DNA from: Grammothele lineata
Taxonomy: Eukaryota > Basidiomycota > Agaricomycetes > Polyporales > Polyporaceae
DNA: 64,000 nucleotides
Assembly: GCA_002150815.3 (NCBI GenBank)
Contig: NDFF03000011.1
Location: 682,001-746,000, forward strand
Direction of reading: 5' to 3'
Shown: positions 11,776 through 24,600 of the stretch, piece after piece
Position numbering within the stretch: the first letter of the stretch is position 1
How the letters are laid out: every line of letters starts with the position of its first letter
Notes under the pieces: model-generated
What the model was told of the DNA's origin: nothing
Seen by the model: only the letters and a program-made list of their open reading frames with translations
Databases searched by the model: none
Made by a program: the position numbers and the translations under genes

Positions 11776-12296
11776 ACAGCACTCGAGTGTTGGGAGCTTC
11801 ACAGGCGTCAATCATTCCCGCACTCCGGCGGGCAAAGCCCGTGACAGGGTGGGGAAACAGGGGCTTTTGAGACGACTTGATGGAGCTGAATATACCAGAT
11901 AGCGTTGCGAAGGCGAGCAGACGTTGTAGATGATGTGGAACACAACATGACATAGACGAGTACGTGAGACGTATACGATGTCGTTCCTCTATGAGACTGG
12001 TAGGTACTGTACCACTCAGGTACATACCGCGTCCAGGGTATCGTGTCGGGTGTATGCAGACTCCACTGATCACAGAATGCATCTGTAGTGACACGAATAC
12101 AGCCATTAGCACTTCAAATCCTACAGTTCTAAGCCCTGTGCCCACTCACCATAGTCTACGTAGTAGTCGCGTTGACTAGCTCTCTACGGCCGCATAGAAC
12201 GTGGCGCACCATAACACTTATTAGATCCAAACACTAGAATTACCTCAGCCTCTCTGTAGCAGTACGATCTCGCAACCATAACCCTCCAGGTGTCCA
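11776..12296. other. Intergenic spacer
   Basis: It holds the promoter of the minus-strand carboxypeptidase and the 3' flank of the membrane-protein gene. Open frames here overlap its signal-peptide exon in other frames, and none is supported. Confidence 0.45.
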
Positions 12297-12892
12297 TCAA
12301 AGCTCCGCCGCAGAGCTACCCCACCCGGTGAGTGAGCCCAGAGACGCCATGGACGCGTTGACGCTCCAGCTGGCCGCGTTTTTCAGGAGGGCAAACGAGT
12401 CCGCGAGGTCGGTGGCGGCCGCGATGTCACGGCCGAAGAGGTAGTACGCCGCGCGGCTGTTGATGAACGCGAGGTGGTGGGGGAGGTACATGTACATGCC
12501 GGTGAGGAGGAGGCCGAGCGTGAGGTACATCACGACCACTGTCCGAGAAAGACACGCGTGAGCGGAAGGTTCCTGGCGTAGAGGAAGTGCCAACATTTGC
12601 AAGACGACCGGTCAAAGACTCGGCGTGGTGGCATTCTTGAATATAGCAAAAAGATGTAGTACTCACGGACGAGGAACTTCTCCCAAGGCTCCAACATGGA
12701 CAGCGCAAACGTGACCTCGACCCATACACGCCTCCGCCAGAAGAACTTGCCGATGAGAGAACGGGGAGGGCGGTAGGGCAGTTGGAGACCGAAGAGGACC
12801 TGGGCCGTCGTGGGCTCGCGCTTCCACTCGGCGTAGGACATGGCCGCGGTGTAGTAGTTGGGATCGGCGACGGAGGTGGTGGAGGACGGCAT
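12297..12892 (-). CDS. Orphan two-exon membrane protein, copy A
   Basis: About 155 residues in two exons (12892-12667 and 12538-12297; intron 128 bp, phase 1). I do not recognise the family. The N-terminal half is soluble and basic-aromatic, with the motif LPYRPPRS followed by LEPWEKFLV. The second exon starts with a clear membrane helix (VVMYLTLGLLLTGMYMYLP) and continues with HHLAFINSRAAYYLFGRD. The paralog at 14046-14494 keeps the intron position, the LPYRPP and LEPWEK motifs, the helix, the PHH after it and the YYLFG motif. That conservation is the evidence that both are real genes. Orientation and function are unknown. Confidence 0.72.
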
Positions 12893-14045
12893 GACGGAAG
12901 CGCGGAAGAGTGCGAGTGGTAGTCTAGGAAGGTCTACAGGTCGTGGATGGTCGTGAAGGAGTGCGAGTCGGAAGACACGAGAGACGGTGGACAGGAGCCG
13001 GAGAGGGGAGAGTCGACGGTGGGAGATATGGGGATTCGGGAATGGAGGTGGGAAAATGCCGAAGCGACTGCACTGGACTGCTCCTTCTCCGTGCCAAGCC
13101 TGTTCCTGCGCTCCTGCGTATGTCGCGGCGCAAGCCTCCGAGAGACCATCGTCCCTCCTGTCTCCATGTCATACACGCTACGTGGGACACTAGTTATCTC
13201 GCCGTCCGCCCCGGACACATTCTTGTTCCGCACCCACTTCCGGTCAGCACAAGACAAACCCTGCCAGGTAAGTAATCACGAAAATGAAAACAGAAGTCCG
13301 GAAGCTCCTCCGACACGGATAAATGTGTTTTGCGGCCGCAGTACCGATTTCAGCTGTGCATATATATGCTCTAGCATCTTCATGGCACGATGCCAGGCAC
13401 CTAGCTTATTGCGTCCTGCTCTCAACATGATCGCGTATTTAGGCAGAGTGGTGCCAGCCCAGTGACCGCGCACGTCTCTCTACTCCCTCGTCCTCTGGAC
13501 TAAATCAGCCATGCACCCGCATGCACCCCTCTTACGCTTCGTGTTTTGAGGTACGCAGGTGGGCTAGTAGACGCTATCAATGTAGAACTTGAATTCACGT
13601 CAACCCATAGATACCAGGCGGATGCCGTGCTACCCCAGACGGCCATATCAGGCCTCTCGTACACTCTAAGGCCAGGGTACACCAGTAGACATGTTGTACC
13701 GGTCTGCGTAGGGTCAAGGTGAAGGCCGGTCGCAAGAATTTCTCGCATGGCGTCATTCCACTTCTCCAGCTTGCTTCCTTCTTCGCCAGCAATTAAGTTG
13801 TATGTGGATTCAATGAAATAAATTTACAGTATGAGTGATGATATACCTGCAGATGCGACAAGGCCAGTTTCAGTATTTTCCGGGGCCGACATAGGTCACG
13901 GCGGATCGAGGCGCACGCCGGGATTCAGCGAAGAGAATACACTCACAGTGCGAATTACACCACCAAAGTGATCTCGCAGAAGACCCCACACCATTCTCTC
14001 ATCCCAGGACGTCGAGCACCCCGAATACTACCGCACACGACCGGT
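12893..14045. other. Spacer between membrane-protein paralogs with a weak ORF
   Basis: A possible minus-strand reading starts with an ATG at 13892 (MSAPENTETGLVAS). It may splice to a frame containing KLEKWNDAMREILATG that runs to about 13500. No family is recognised and the splice sites are poor, so I do not call it a gene. The rest shows no coding signal. Confidence 0.3.
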
Positions 14046-14494
14046 TCACCGCGCGGCGAATGACACATTCCGCCCTACCCACCCTATGACCGCCTTCCGT
14101 ACAGATGACGCGGCGACCTCGCTCCCTTCGTGACCAAACAAGTAATACAACATGCGGTGGTATGTCTCCGGTACGTGGTGAGGCATGAACCTATACAGGC
14201 CCGTGATGACGATTGTTACCAGAAGGTACCATATTGCAACTACGTCAACGCAATGCGTGACATAGACGCGTGAGGACCCAGATATGCGGAGTACACCAAC
14301 GATGACGACGCACGAACGAGGAGCTTTTCCCAAGGCTCGAGGACCGAGAGCCCAAATGTGGTCTCCAGTAGGAGCCGCTTCCGCCACAACAACGCGGCGA
14401 GTGGGTGCTTTGGAGGCCGGTATGGAAGCTCTATCGCGAAGAGCACTTGCATACCCGTCGGTACACGCTTCCAGTCTTCAGGTGAGTTGCCCAT
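14046..14494 (-). CDS. Orphan two-exon membrane protein, copy B
   Basis: About 124 residues in two exons (14494-14314 and 14239-14046; the intron is in the same place and phase as in copy A). The start is the ATG of MGNSPEDWKRVP; a longer frame begins with a non-ATG codon. It retains IELPYRPPK, LEPWEKLLV, one membrane helix (IWYLLVTIVITGLYRF), PHH and LYYLFGHE. It is shorter than copy A at both ends. No known domain is recognised. The gene lies in the same orientation as copy A, so the two are a direct tandem duplication with a spacer of about 1.15 kb. Confidence 0.68.
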
Positions 14495-16890
14495 AGTATA
14501 CACGGGTCGTTAAGTGATATCGTAGGGGCCGTGTGATAGGTATGGCGTCCGGGGGTGCGCGTCAAGGGCTATTAGTAGTTCGAGGCGGTATGTGGTGATA
14601 TCAAAGCGCGGTATTCGCAGCACGAGGTCAAGTACAAGCACAACAAAGGCTGAAGGAAGGGAACACAGGGGATCGGGGACAAGAGGAGATCACACAAACG
14701 ACCACGAGGGGGCTTTAAAGGATCTTCGGGACCCGAGGATGAGACCGGGCAAGGAATGCACGCTAGAACGGCACGTCGGACTCGGATTCGGAAGCACGCG
14801 ACGAGCAGAGGCAAATATTAGAAATCTGGCCGCCGGGGTTGGCGTCAGAGTCCCGACTGACCCGATGCCAACGTCTTTCGCGCCGTCGGCCGACCCGTCC
14901 AGGCGCCATCCCGCCCTGCCTGCTCGCTGTGCACCGCGGCCCAGACGTCTTCGTCGATCCTGCGCTTTTCATGCACCGCATTCGCTGGCCAGTGAAAACA
15001 CCCTTGGAGCTCGCGTGACTGTCTGCTGAGGTCGAGGCATTGGTCAGCGGAGGGATGGCGGGAGGTGTGCACAGAGGTGCTGACTGTTTAGATCTGAGAT
15101 GCGACTGCCCCGGGCTGGAAGACATGTTCGACGTCATTCGACTCGGATTCGATGGTATATGCTAAAATTGGCCGTTCCGTCCAATCGCCCAAAATAGCGC
15201 TGGCGCTTCGGAGCCGATGTCCTCGTCCTGCCGTCGCCCGACCGGTGATCATCAGACCTCCAGATTCAAAAACATGGCTGCCTTCATCCCTTCGTCCTTG
15301 CCACGGCCATGACGGCGCAAACCAGACTCTTCGGGGCCGACCAAGCCAGGTACCAGCGCTCATCATACGGGACAATCTCTCCTATCTTCAGAAGCTAGCC
15401 TTCAAACACGATGCTTCGGGATGTCTCTTAACTTTCGGATGTTCGGAGAGTCGAGCGTCGTTCTAGACACTCCCGGAGCCTGTCGGGTTCGATGGACATT
15501 GGCCTCCCCTCAATCCCCGAAAACACACGGCAACCTGCCTTTGCGATCCTCTACGGACGCCCTTGGACCTCCCGGCAGCCTCCGGCGTGCATCTCCGACT
15601 CTCTTCCGGAAGGTCCTTCAGCTTCCAGCCCACCGACACGCGTTTCCTGGATGTCTTTGCCTAGTACCTATACATGCCAGCATAGCCTACGAGTCAGTCT
15701 GAAGAGAGGACTCAATGCCATGTATGCCTCAATGAGTGACGATCCTTGGTAAAATGATTGGGTGAGTACTGATCGAGTCTGTTAGAGGTGATGTTTCCGC
15801 GTTGATGATGGATTCCCCGCCAATCGCAACTGCACACATGATGTGTGGGTCTTATTGCCTTTTCGATGACTTCGATAAGCACTTGTCCTGCATAGTACCA
15901 TGAGGTCAGAGGGCGGTCCATATTGAGACCGCCATGTCTACAAATTTCCCATCATATGTTATGCCCGTGGTAAGCACTTCCACTCAATCTGAAAATGACT
16001 GTACATGAGGCGCTCACAAATGGGCAGCTGGACTCGGTCGCGCATTAGTTGCTTAATGGCAGCTCGAGCATCGACTTCATGCCTAGATAACTATATTCGT
16101 TCCTGTGTGTGGTTGATGTCCATCACGTTCAGGCAGCGGTGTGCGCCCTCGGCATATCTAGTTATATCTGGAATCTCTACCGAGGTTGCGCATCGAAGAT
16201 GTCCATTGATTATCTGCCAAGATGTCGTCGCCCATGTTTGACCGGACATCCTCGCTCGGGCGGGCACAGCAGGCCGCTCGCTGCGCCAAGACCGAAGTCT
16301 CACCGGTAAGTGCGCCTCAAGACGCCGCAGCGAGCGGACCGCCCGGCGCTCACTTCTCAGAGCTTATTCGAGCAACTTGCTATGTTTTGCCCCTGGGCGT
16401 GTTTTGCGCGCACCTTCTCACCTCCGTTCAGCGTCGTACTTCATCTTCAACCATCGCGTTCTGTGCCTGTATCCCATGAGGCCTCCGCTCGGATGTCATG
16501 GTTACCGAGATTCCAGTCCGGAGGATGTTGATGCCGTCCCGTCTGGGCACACAAAGGCCTGTCCTTCCTATTCCCGTCCCTGCGCCTCAATTGACGCACC
16601 AATCCCAGGAACCGGAGGTGACATAGCGTTTGCTTCCGTCGCGCCGGGGAACGTGCCCGCTCCGGCGCTGAGGCCGCGCCGCGGCCATACATATACGTAC
16701 ACGGTCCCCGTTGGCCAACCTTTCCACCACCTACTCGCCGCAGTAGCCCTCAGGCTTCCCCAAGGCTTTCTCCGCCCCCGCCGTCCCCGGTTCTGGTGCC
16801 CTCGCCTCTCTTTCATCGAGGACCGCCGCTCGAGCCTCTCCTTTCGCTCTTTAGCCCCTTCCAGTCACTACCAACGATCCAACGCGCACC
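14495..16890. other. Gene-poor tract of about 2.4 kb
   Basis: Several medium open frames occur, such as a minus frame at 14763-15137 starting MTSNMSSSPG and a plus ATG at 16222 followed by a good donor near 16309. None could be extended into a phase-consistent multi-exon gene or tied to a family. The right end is the promoter of the GH128 gene. A small lineage-specific gene could be hidden here. Confidence 0.35.
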
Positions 16891-18309
16891 ATGAAGTTTT
16901 CCGGCGTTTTCCTTTCTGTTCTTCTCCTCGCCACCTCCGGCCTCGGGGCAAGCACCAAGACCAAGCGTTGCCGCCCCAAGTCTTCTTCCGCGGTCATCTC
17001 GTCGTCGGCTGCGACGGCGGAGGTCCAGTCCACGAGCGAGGCTGCCACGAGCAGCGTCTCGATCGTGACGCCGACGACCTCCGCTGCGCCGGCTCCGCCC
17101 ACCACCACTTCTACCAAGGCCCGGATGACGACGTCGAAGATCAGTTCGTCTACCAAGGCGAGCACTACCTCTACTGAGAAGGCCACTACCAGCGCTTCGT
17201 GAGTACAATTTTACGCAGTGGGGGAGATACGTTCGGATTCGAGAAACAGAGCTCGGGGATGCGCGCTTGTGGTAGCCGTTGAATAGTCCGTAGTTGGCGC
17301 CTGGAGTGGTTACGGAGGTTGTGGATGAGTTCCACATTTAAGCGTCGAATCTTTCAACGTGGCGCATTTGTTGTGCTGCTCATCTGATTGGAGATCCCTC
17401 ACATACGTGAACCTTACGAATGCTGATATCAACGTTCGTTAGGTCCACTACTCACAGCGCTACTGCATCATCCACGCCTGTGTCAAACAGCTCCGGAAAC
17501 AAGCGCGGACTGTCCTACAACGACGCCAGCCTGTTAAAGGACTTTTCTTCTGGGTGCGTATAAAAGATTATCGTGTGCTTGGGGCAATCAGGAACTCACG
17601 GACTGTATAGCAAGGCGTCATGGGCTTACAACTGGGCGTCCGTCACAGGCGGAACCCTGCCTAGTGGCGTCCAGTTCTTCCCGATGCTCTGGGGCCCTAG
17701 CTCCTCCTTCACTTCTAGCTGGGCGGCGAACGCCCAGGCTGCCATCAACAAGGGCAGCACCCATCTCCTCTTGTACGCATCGTGTTTCCTGCATGCGTTG
17801 ACACCTTACTGACGCCTCTTTATCGCAGTTACAACGAGCCCGACATCGGTAGCCAGTCTAACGTCGACCCCACCACCGCCGCACAGGACTGGATGAAGTA
17901 CATGCAGCCCTTCGCCGGTAAGGCGACGCTCGTCTCGCCCGCGATCACCAACGGCCCTCCGCCGAGCATGGGCACTGGCTGGATGGATTCCTTCCTCGCC
18001 GAGTGCGACAAGCTCGGGTGCCAAGTCGACGCCATCGCCGCGCACATCTACGCGGACGCGTCCAACGCGGACTACTACAAGTCGTACATCTCCGGGCTCG
18101 GCAAGTACAACAAGCCCGTGCTCATGACCGAGATCGGCACGAGCAGCGGCTCGACCGCTCAGGAGCAGGCGCTCATCAGCGAGCTCGTGCCCTTCCTTGA
18201 CGGGCTCTCCACCGTGTCCCACTACGCGTGGTTCATGGCCGGCCAGGGTATCCTCGTCAACGGCGATGGTAGCCTCACGGCGCTCGGCCAAGCGTACCAG
18301 TCTGCTTGA
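16891..18309 (+). CDS. GH128 glycoside hydrolase (beta-1,3-glucanase type), secreted
   Basis: Enzyme of the Asl1-like/GH128 family, acting on beta-1,3-glucan in the fungal wall. About 353 residues in four exons: 16891-17198, 17443-17553, 17611-17772 and 17829-18309. It starts with a signal peptide (KFSGVFLSVLLLATSGLG). A Ser/Thr-rich, probably O-glycosylated linker precedes KRGLSYNDASLLKDF, the start of the catalytic barrel. Glutamates at the expected barrel positions are in FYNEPDIGS (acid/base) and LMTEIGTSSG (nucleophile). The region ends with the aromatic HYAWFMAG. The first intron is unusually long for the window (244 bp). It may act in wall remodelling or in attack on other fungi. Confidence 0.9.
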
Positions 18310-18899
18310 GCGGGGCCGTCCAGTTTCTTCCTTCTATAGCGCCGCTAGACGTCGTCTGACGCAGCTCCAGGGGAACTGCGCCCTCTCTTGCTCATTTTCT
18401 TGGTCGCGGATGCACTGGTCTGGTCCGCAGGTTGAATAGCCAATGTCTGATATCCTCTCACACATCGAATGTTTTCAATGCAAATTGCCATGCTTTCTAT
18501 ATCCTATCATCTCCTTGCCCGTGAGAAGGCGCCCAACAGAAGAACTGAGCTGAGGATTCTCCATCCCGAAATTGTCGGCCTGTATTGGAACATGGAATCT
18601 ATCGAGAGCCTGAGATGAATCTATGACGAGACTGCCACTCAACTTCTACTTACGCTGTGGCTCTTCGCGTATCGGTCACAGCACGTGCCTTCCCGTCACG
18701 TCGGGGCGGCGAGTGCGCTTTACGTATCGCTTGGCCGGGATCATCGCTGCCGGTCAATTGAGCACCTAAACTTGGTCTTTCTGCGAACTCCATATTCCCA
18801 TGCCCAAGCTCCCTGGATCTTATCGTGGTCGGAGTGCGCCCTTGATGTCGATGACTCTTGGTCTTCAACGGCGTTCACACTGAAAAGCGCAAGCTAGCC
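18310..18899. other. Intergenic spacer
   Basis: It contains the 3' UTR of the GH128 gene and the promoter of carboxypeptidase copy B. No coding signal or clear element was seen. Confidence 0.5.
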
Positions 18900-21081
18900 A
18901 TGAACATGAAAGCTGCCATCTCCGGGCTGCTTCACATTGCAGTACTCGCCCGTGCCGCCTACGGCTCTCAGCACGCATTCAGTGCATACGACGACGGACT
19001 GTTCACCCCCTTCGGCGACTTGCACGCCCTCTCGTCGTCGGAGTTCACAACTCTAGGCCATCCGGCATTCCCCTACCACAATGTGCGAGTCAAACAATCC
19101 CATTTCTGCGACGGGAATGTCAGGTGCGTCTTCAGCTACAATATCTTACCCACCCGCACTGAAATCACTCGACTAGTGCATACACGGGCTACATTGACGT
19201 CCAGGCTCGTCATCTGTTCTTCTACTTCTTCGAGAGTCGTCGGGATCCCGAGACGGATGACGTAATGTTTTGGACGAATGGTGGTCCCGGAGCGTCGTCT
19301 ACTATGGGGTTGTTCATGGAACTCGGTACGTGGCACGTCTTCTACAAGCCCGTCGCCGCGACTCATCAACCACAGGCCCATGCCGAGTGACGAGCCCGAA
19401 CACTACCGAACCAAACCCGTATGCATGGAACGAGCACGCAAATGTCTTTTTCGTCGACCAACCAGTCAGCGTTGGCTACTCCTACGCCGAATATGGAGAG
19501 TCTGTGGTACGTATATTGACACTGACTTCCGTGACTCGAACGAGGTTCTAAACGAAGCATCATGCCTATGGCAACGTCAGAGCACGACTCAAGAAGCGGC
19601 GGAAGACATCGCTGCTTTCATGGCCATCTTTTTCGAGCATTTCACCAAGTTCAAGGGAAGAGCGCTCCATCTGGCGGGTGAATCCTACGGTGTGAGTGTT
19701 TTCGAAGTCATTATAGGTATTGGGGGCATTGAAATGGTATCCCAGGGCCGGTACATTCCAGTTTTCGCTTCGGCCATTTACGACAAGAATCAACAGCTCG
19801 TCGAAGCTGGCGTGACTCCGATAAACCTGACCTCCATCATGATAGGTCCGGTGATCTGCGGCTCATCTACGTTTTACCAGTCATCTCATGGTCGAATTTC
19901 TAGGAAATGGATGCACCGACTTCGGAACCATGTTCCCGTCTTACTACGACGCCCAATGTCAGGATCCTACGTTCCCTGCCATTCATGACATCTCGTAAGT
20001 TCTTCTACTTTTTCCCTGCCTCTCTACTGACAACGCGCTTATGCACCAGGACATGCGTGCGCATGAAACAACTTGTTCGTTGCTATCCAGGAGCTTGCTC
20101 TTTATGTATTCAACATTCACGTTCGGTTTTGCATAGGTGCCCCGATGCATCAAGCGCTTCCAGGAGTCCTGTGAGGATAAGATCGACAGCATAGATTGTG
20201 CCGCTGCTGCGTCGTTTTGCTCCTCGGCGTTTAACGATCCCTTCGGTGGTGAGTGGCTCTGAAACGGCTACGTCGATCCCGATCATCTAATTGACTGAGC
20301 CAACCAGATAAGAACCATTACGACCGAGCTCGTCCTTGGTAATCACGTTGTTTGTGCCTCTACGACGTAAGCTGACATGGAACCATGTAGTACGGGTGCC
20401 GCCAATATCACTGAGTGCTACCCCATGGTCCAGTACGTCATTCTTGAGCGGTTTGACATGGGACCTACGTATAACGGCAGCTATACGACAGGGACATCAC
20501 AGCCTTCCTAAGCAATAAGAAGACGCAACTACAACTGGGAGTGGATCCAGCTGCCCAAGGCAACTTCAGCTATCACTCGCTCACCGTCAGTGAGGCATTC
20601 CGCAAGAATATTGACTTATGGGGATTCCCGGCCCAGTTCTACATCTCAGCCCTCCTTGAGCGTGGTGTCCGTGTGCTCATCTACGTCGGGGCGACGGATT
20701 ATATCTGCAACTGGGTACATTCCTTTTTCCTGACAGTGTCTCGTATGCGGCTTGCTCACCGCTTTCAATGTTCTGCACAGATCGGGAACGAGCGGATGAC
20801 TCTTGCGCTCGAATGGAGCAAACAGGAAGAGTTCCGTAGCAAGCCGCTCACGACGTGGGCCATCGCGAACGGCGAGGTTTCAGGCTTGACACGGAGCGGC
20901 GGAGGTTTGACGTACGCAACGATCGCTGGTGCTGGTCATATGGTGCGTGGACGCTCTCCCGGTCGAGGTGTGATGAGTCGTAGTTGACGAATGCAATGCT
21001 GCGCTCGTACAGGCACCCTTCGATAGGCCTGTGGAATCTCTTGAACTCGCCAATCGCTGGCTTGCAGGAGAGCAGCTGTGA
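18900..21081 (+). CDS. Serine carboxypeptidase S10, copy B, secreted or vacuolar
   Basis: Paralog of the minus-strand copy at 9570-11775, with a signal peptide ([19 protein letters not shown]) from the ATG at 18900. S10 hallmarks are WTNGGPGAS, the nucleophile motif GESYGGRYIP (joined across an intron at about 19692), the aspartate in GATDYICNW and the histidine in AGAGHM; the last exon encodes [17 protein letters not shown]. It has about twelve exons, including a 25-nt micro-exon at 20050-20074 (phase 2 to phase 0) and a 31-nt exon at 20308-20338. All junctions checked are phase-consistent, unlike the micro-exon of copy A. Paired cysteines ([18 protein letters not shown]) fit the disulfides of the family. 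Confidence 0.9.
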
Positions 21082-21658
21082 TACATTGCAGGGTCAGTAT
21101 GATGTAAGAGACGCAACATCTCGGAGACTATCTTGTGTATGCATGTGAGAATAGCAGTACTAGGCACCAGTGAGAAGTTTGAGTTAAACCGGGGGGCCCA
21201 AGCGAACCAGAAATTGTCTACATTTTGATGAAGTTCTTGGGACTGTCACCGCCTTTCTACGTTCGCATCCTTGGACTATAGAAGGGTACTTGAGACTTCC
21301 TATGCAATATGTACTGAAACTCTGTGGGTGTACCGGTGAACGGCCACGCGGGCGCTTACTTCTCGATCTCCCGACCACCTCACAGGCTGAGACTCGCAAA
21401 CCGTTCCCGGGGTTTCCGGGGTTGCAAACGGCGAGCAGAGCATCAATCGCGGTCCCGACATCGACTCAGACATCCTTGACTCGCTTTCTAGACTCGATGC
21501 CCGCCCCTTCATAACCCTCGCCGACGCTTATTAATCGCCCATCCACTTTTTCGCCTCAGCCGCATCAACTCGAGCAAAACCTCCTTTCTTCAATCTCTAC
21601 TACCACACCTTACCACACTCCCCTCTAGACGTCTCCCCATCGCATCACCCTCTATTGC
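21082..21658. other. Intergenic spacer with FAP1 promoter
   Basis: No coding signal was seen. Pyrimidine-rich sequence with CACA/CTCC runs just upstream of 21659 is typical of a basidiomycete transcription start region, and an AT-rich patch (tattaatc) lies about 130 bp upstream of the ATG. Confidence 0.45.
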
Positions 21659-24600
21659 ATGTCCGACTCTCTTGCGGTTGAATCAGCTGCCATTCCTCCG
21701 GGAAATCGCGGCGGAGGCTCTCGCCAGCGACGACCCCGTCGTCCTCAAGACCAGGGCGACCGTGGATCAGGAGGTGGAGGAGGTCCTGACAAGGGCGATA
21801 GCGCTAGCAGGCCGCACAGGCCTCGCGCACCCAAGCCCAAGGTCGAGCATGCTAGTGAGCCCTCCGGTGCGCTTCCAGAAGGATCGGCGCCGTCTGCAGG
21901 ACCCTCGGGCAGGACGCAGGGGGGTAAGAGGGTGAACAAGGATGGGGGACGGGGTCAAGGCGGCCCTTCCTCTGAAGCCTCCAGCCGCCCCAGACCTACG
22001 CATAACAAGGGTAGAACGGGCGAAGGCTCGCGGCCGGCCAGTGGAAGGAACACCCCTGCACAAAAGTCTCTCGATCTTTCGCAGACCTCAGTCGCCCCTC
22101 CGAAGAATCCTCGCAGCCGCAGACGAAACTTCAACAGTGAACTTACGGAAGGCGGTGGGGATGCCGATGCTAAGCATCGCGACGACAGACCGGCCGCAGA
22201 GAAGTACAGGAGTACCGCACCGAAGGGCGACGGCCTAACCTCAAGGCTCACCGCAGAGCTGAGCACGCCGCCGTACAGAGACTGCATCATTTGCTTCGGA
22301 CCTATCACCCCCATGCAGCCGACCTGGTCATGCTCGCCATCGAATCCTACCATGGCGCCGACAGACGACGAGGGTGTAGGGCAGGGTAAGGGCGTGCGCG
22401 CAGATACGGGCGCGCAATGTTGCTGGATGACATTCCATCTCAAGTGCATCCGACCCTGGGCGACGAAGAGCGTGAAGGACATTGAAGACGCATGGCGTGC
22501 AAGAGGAGAGCAGAAACAAGGTGATTGGCGATGTCCGGGTTGCCAGTCGAAGCGTACGGCCATCCCCAGTAGCTATTGGTGAGTATAATCTGGCAGTTTG
22601 CCCAGGTATATGCGCCTTACTCTCCACCCCATAGGTGTTTCTGCGGGTCTACGCCCGATCCTCGCCCACCGCGTCTTGCTACGCCTCATTCTTGCGCTAA
22701 TCCATGCTCGCGCCCTCGCGCCTGCGGCCATCCTTGCTCCCTTAACTGTCACCCCGGCCCCTGTCCTCCATGTCAAGTCACGACATCGTTGCAGTGCTAC
22801 TGCAACAAGCAAACGATGTCTTTCCGCTGCTCAAATCTTAGCATGAACAGACAGGGCGTTCCAGCTACGACAGAGCTCTCGTGCGGTCAGACATGCGGGC
22901 GGAAACTCAATTGTGGAAGTCATTATTGCCAGGACACATGCCATCCCGGAAAGTGCGCCCCTTGCCCCGTTCGTCTCAACGCCCGCTGCTACTGTGGCAA
23001 AGAAGAACGGGAACTTAGTTGTGGGGAGGGCGAGGAAAAGGAGAGCCTTATCGTTACGGCAGATGGTCCTGAACAGTGGGTTGGGCGATTCGCCTGTGAA
23101 AGCGTATGCAACAGGTGCGGTTGCAGTTATTTCCTTCATTCATTAACCCCTAACTAATGATATTTCAGGCCCTTCGATTGCAGCATTCATCATTGCCAGA
23201 AGCCTTGCCATCCTCCATCCGTCACGCCGGCCCCTTGTCCCCGCTCGCCATCCGTCGTAACCCATTGCCCGTGTGAGAAGCACGCCCTCCATTCTGAATC
23301 CGCACCATTCTTCCCTCCAGGCACCCTCCTCTCCCGTAACGCGTGTACGGATCCAGTCCCGACGTGCGAGTCGACGTGCATGAAGCCGCTTGAAGGCTGC
23401 GAACACGTCTGCTCCGCGAAATGTCACACCGGTCCGTGTCCGCCTTGTGCCATCCGGCTCGTCCGCCCATGCCGATGCGGTTCCACGACATCTGAAGTTC
23501 TCTGCTACGAGGAGCAGGCAAAGGCTCGCGCGCGGGCGCGTGGCGAAACCGGTGGCGATTCGGACATCCTCTGCGAGAAGCCGTGCCTCGCGCTTCGGGC
23601 ATGCGGTCGGCACCAGTGCAATCGCATCTGCTGCCCTCTTGCCTCTCTTGCAGCGTTCAAAGGGAAGAAGAAGGCTCGCACTGGTACCGATACCCCAACT
23701 CTGATTGACCAGGGGGGTTGGCACGAATGTGACCTTGTTTGCGGCAAGCTGCTGAGCTGCGGCAACCACCACTGCGAGGAGCGCGATCACAAGGGCATTT
23801 GTCCACCATGTCTGAGGAGCTCATTTGAGGAGGTACGTGGATGCACTGTCTATGATGCCTTCGTGTGGAGCTGACGTCTTAGTAGATGGTCTGTCATTGT
23901 GGACAAACGGTTTTGGATCCGCCCATCCCCTGTGGGACGAGGATCGCTTGCACTTACCCATGTACACGTCCCCCGCCGCCATGCGGACACCCACGGGTAC
24001 CGCATGCTTGTCACGAAGATCCTATGCGCTGCCCGCCGTGTCCGCATCTGACGAGCAAGCAGTGCGCATGTGGGAAGAAACTTGTGGATAACGTTCGGTG
24101 TTCCCAGGAGAAGGTGTCTTGCGGACAGACTTGTGGAAAGTGCGTATGATTTCATCCACTCCTATCCTTCGATCTGCCGTTCTTACCCGCTCTTTGTCTA
24201 CAGATCGCTCAGTTGTGGCTTCCACCACTGCCAGCGTCTCTGCCACGGAGATGCCTGCGGGGCATGCCATGCGCCTTGCGGTAAACCTCGAAAGCTATGG
24301 TGAGTAGTCAATATCGGACTGTTAAGCAATGCGTGCTGATTCTATACGCACAGTTTACCTGCCCAACATCCGTGTGCGCTTCCATGCCATGCGCCAGCCT
24401 CTTGCGATGAGTCGGAACCCTGTCGATCTATCGTGACTGTCACCTGTCCGTGCGGTCGAATTCGCCAGTCAGTACCCTGCGGCCGCTCGATCACCAACAC
24501 GTCAGGCCAAGGTGGTCAGCAGCTCAAGTGCTCGAACGAATGTGCCATCGCGAAACGCAATGCCCGGCTAGCCGAAGCTCTCGGCATCAACCCGGATCGG

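Noticed and set aside
17806..18291. Minus-strand 161-codon frame opposite the last GH128 exon
   Set aside because: It is antisense to a well-supported catalytic domain with NEPD and TEIG motifs.
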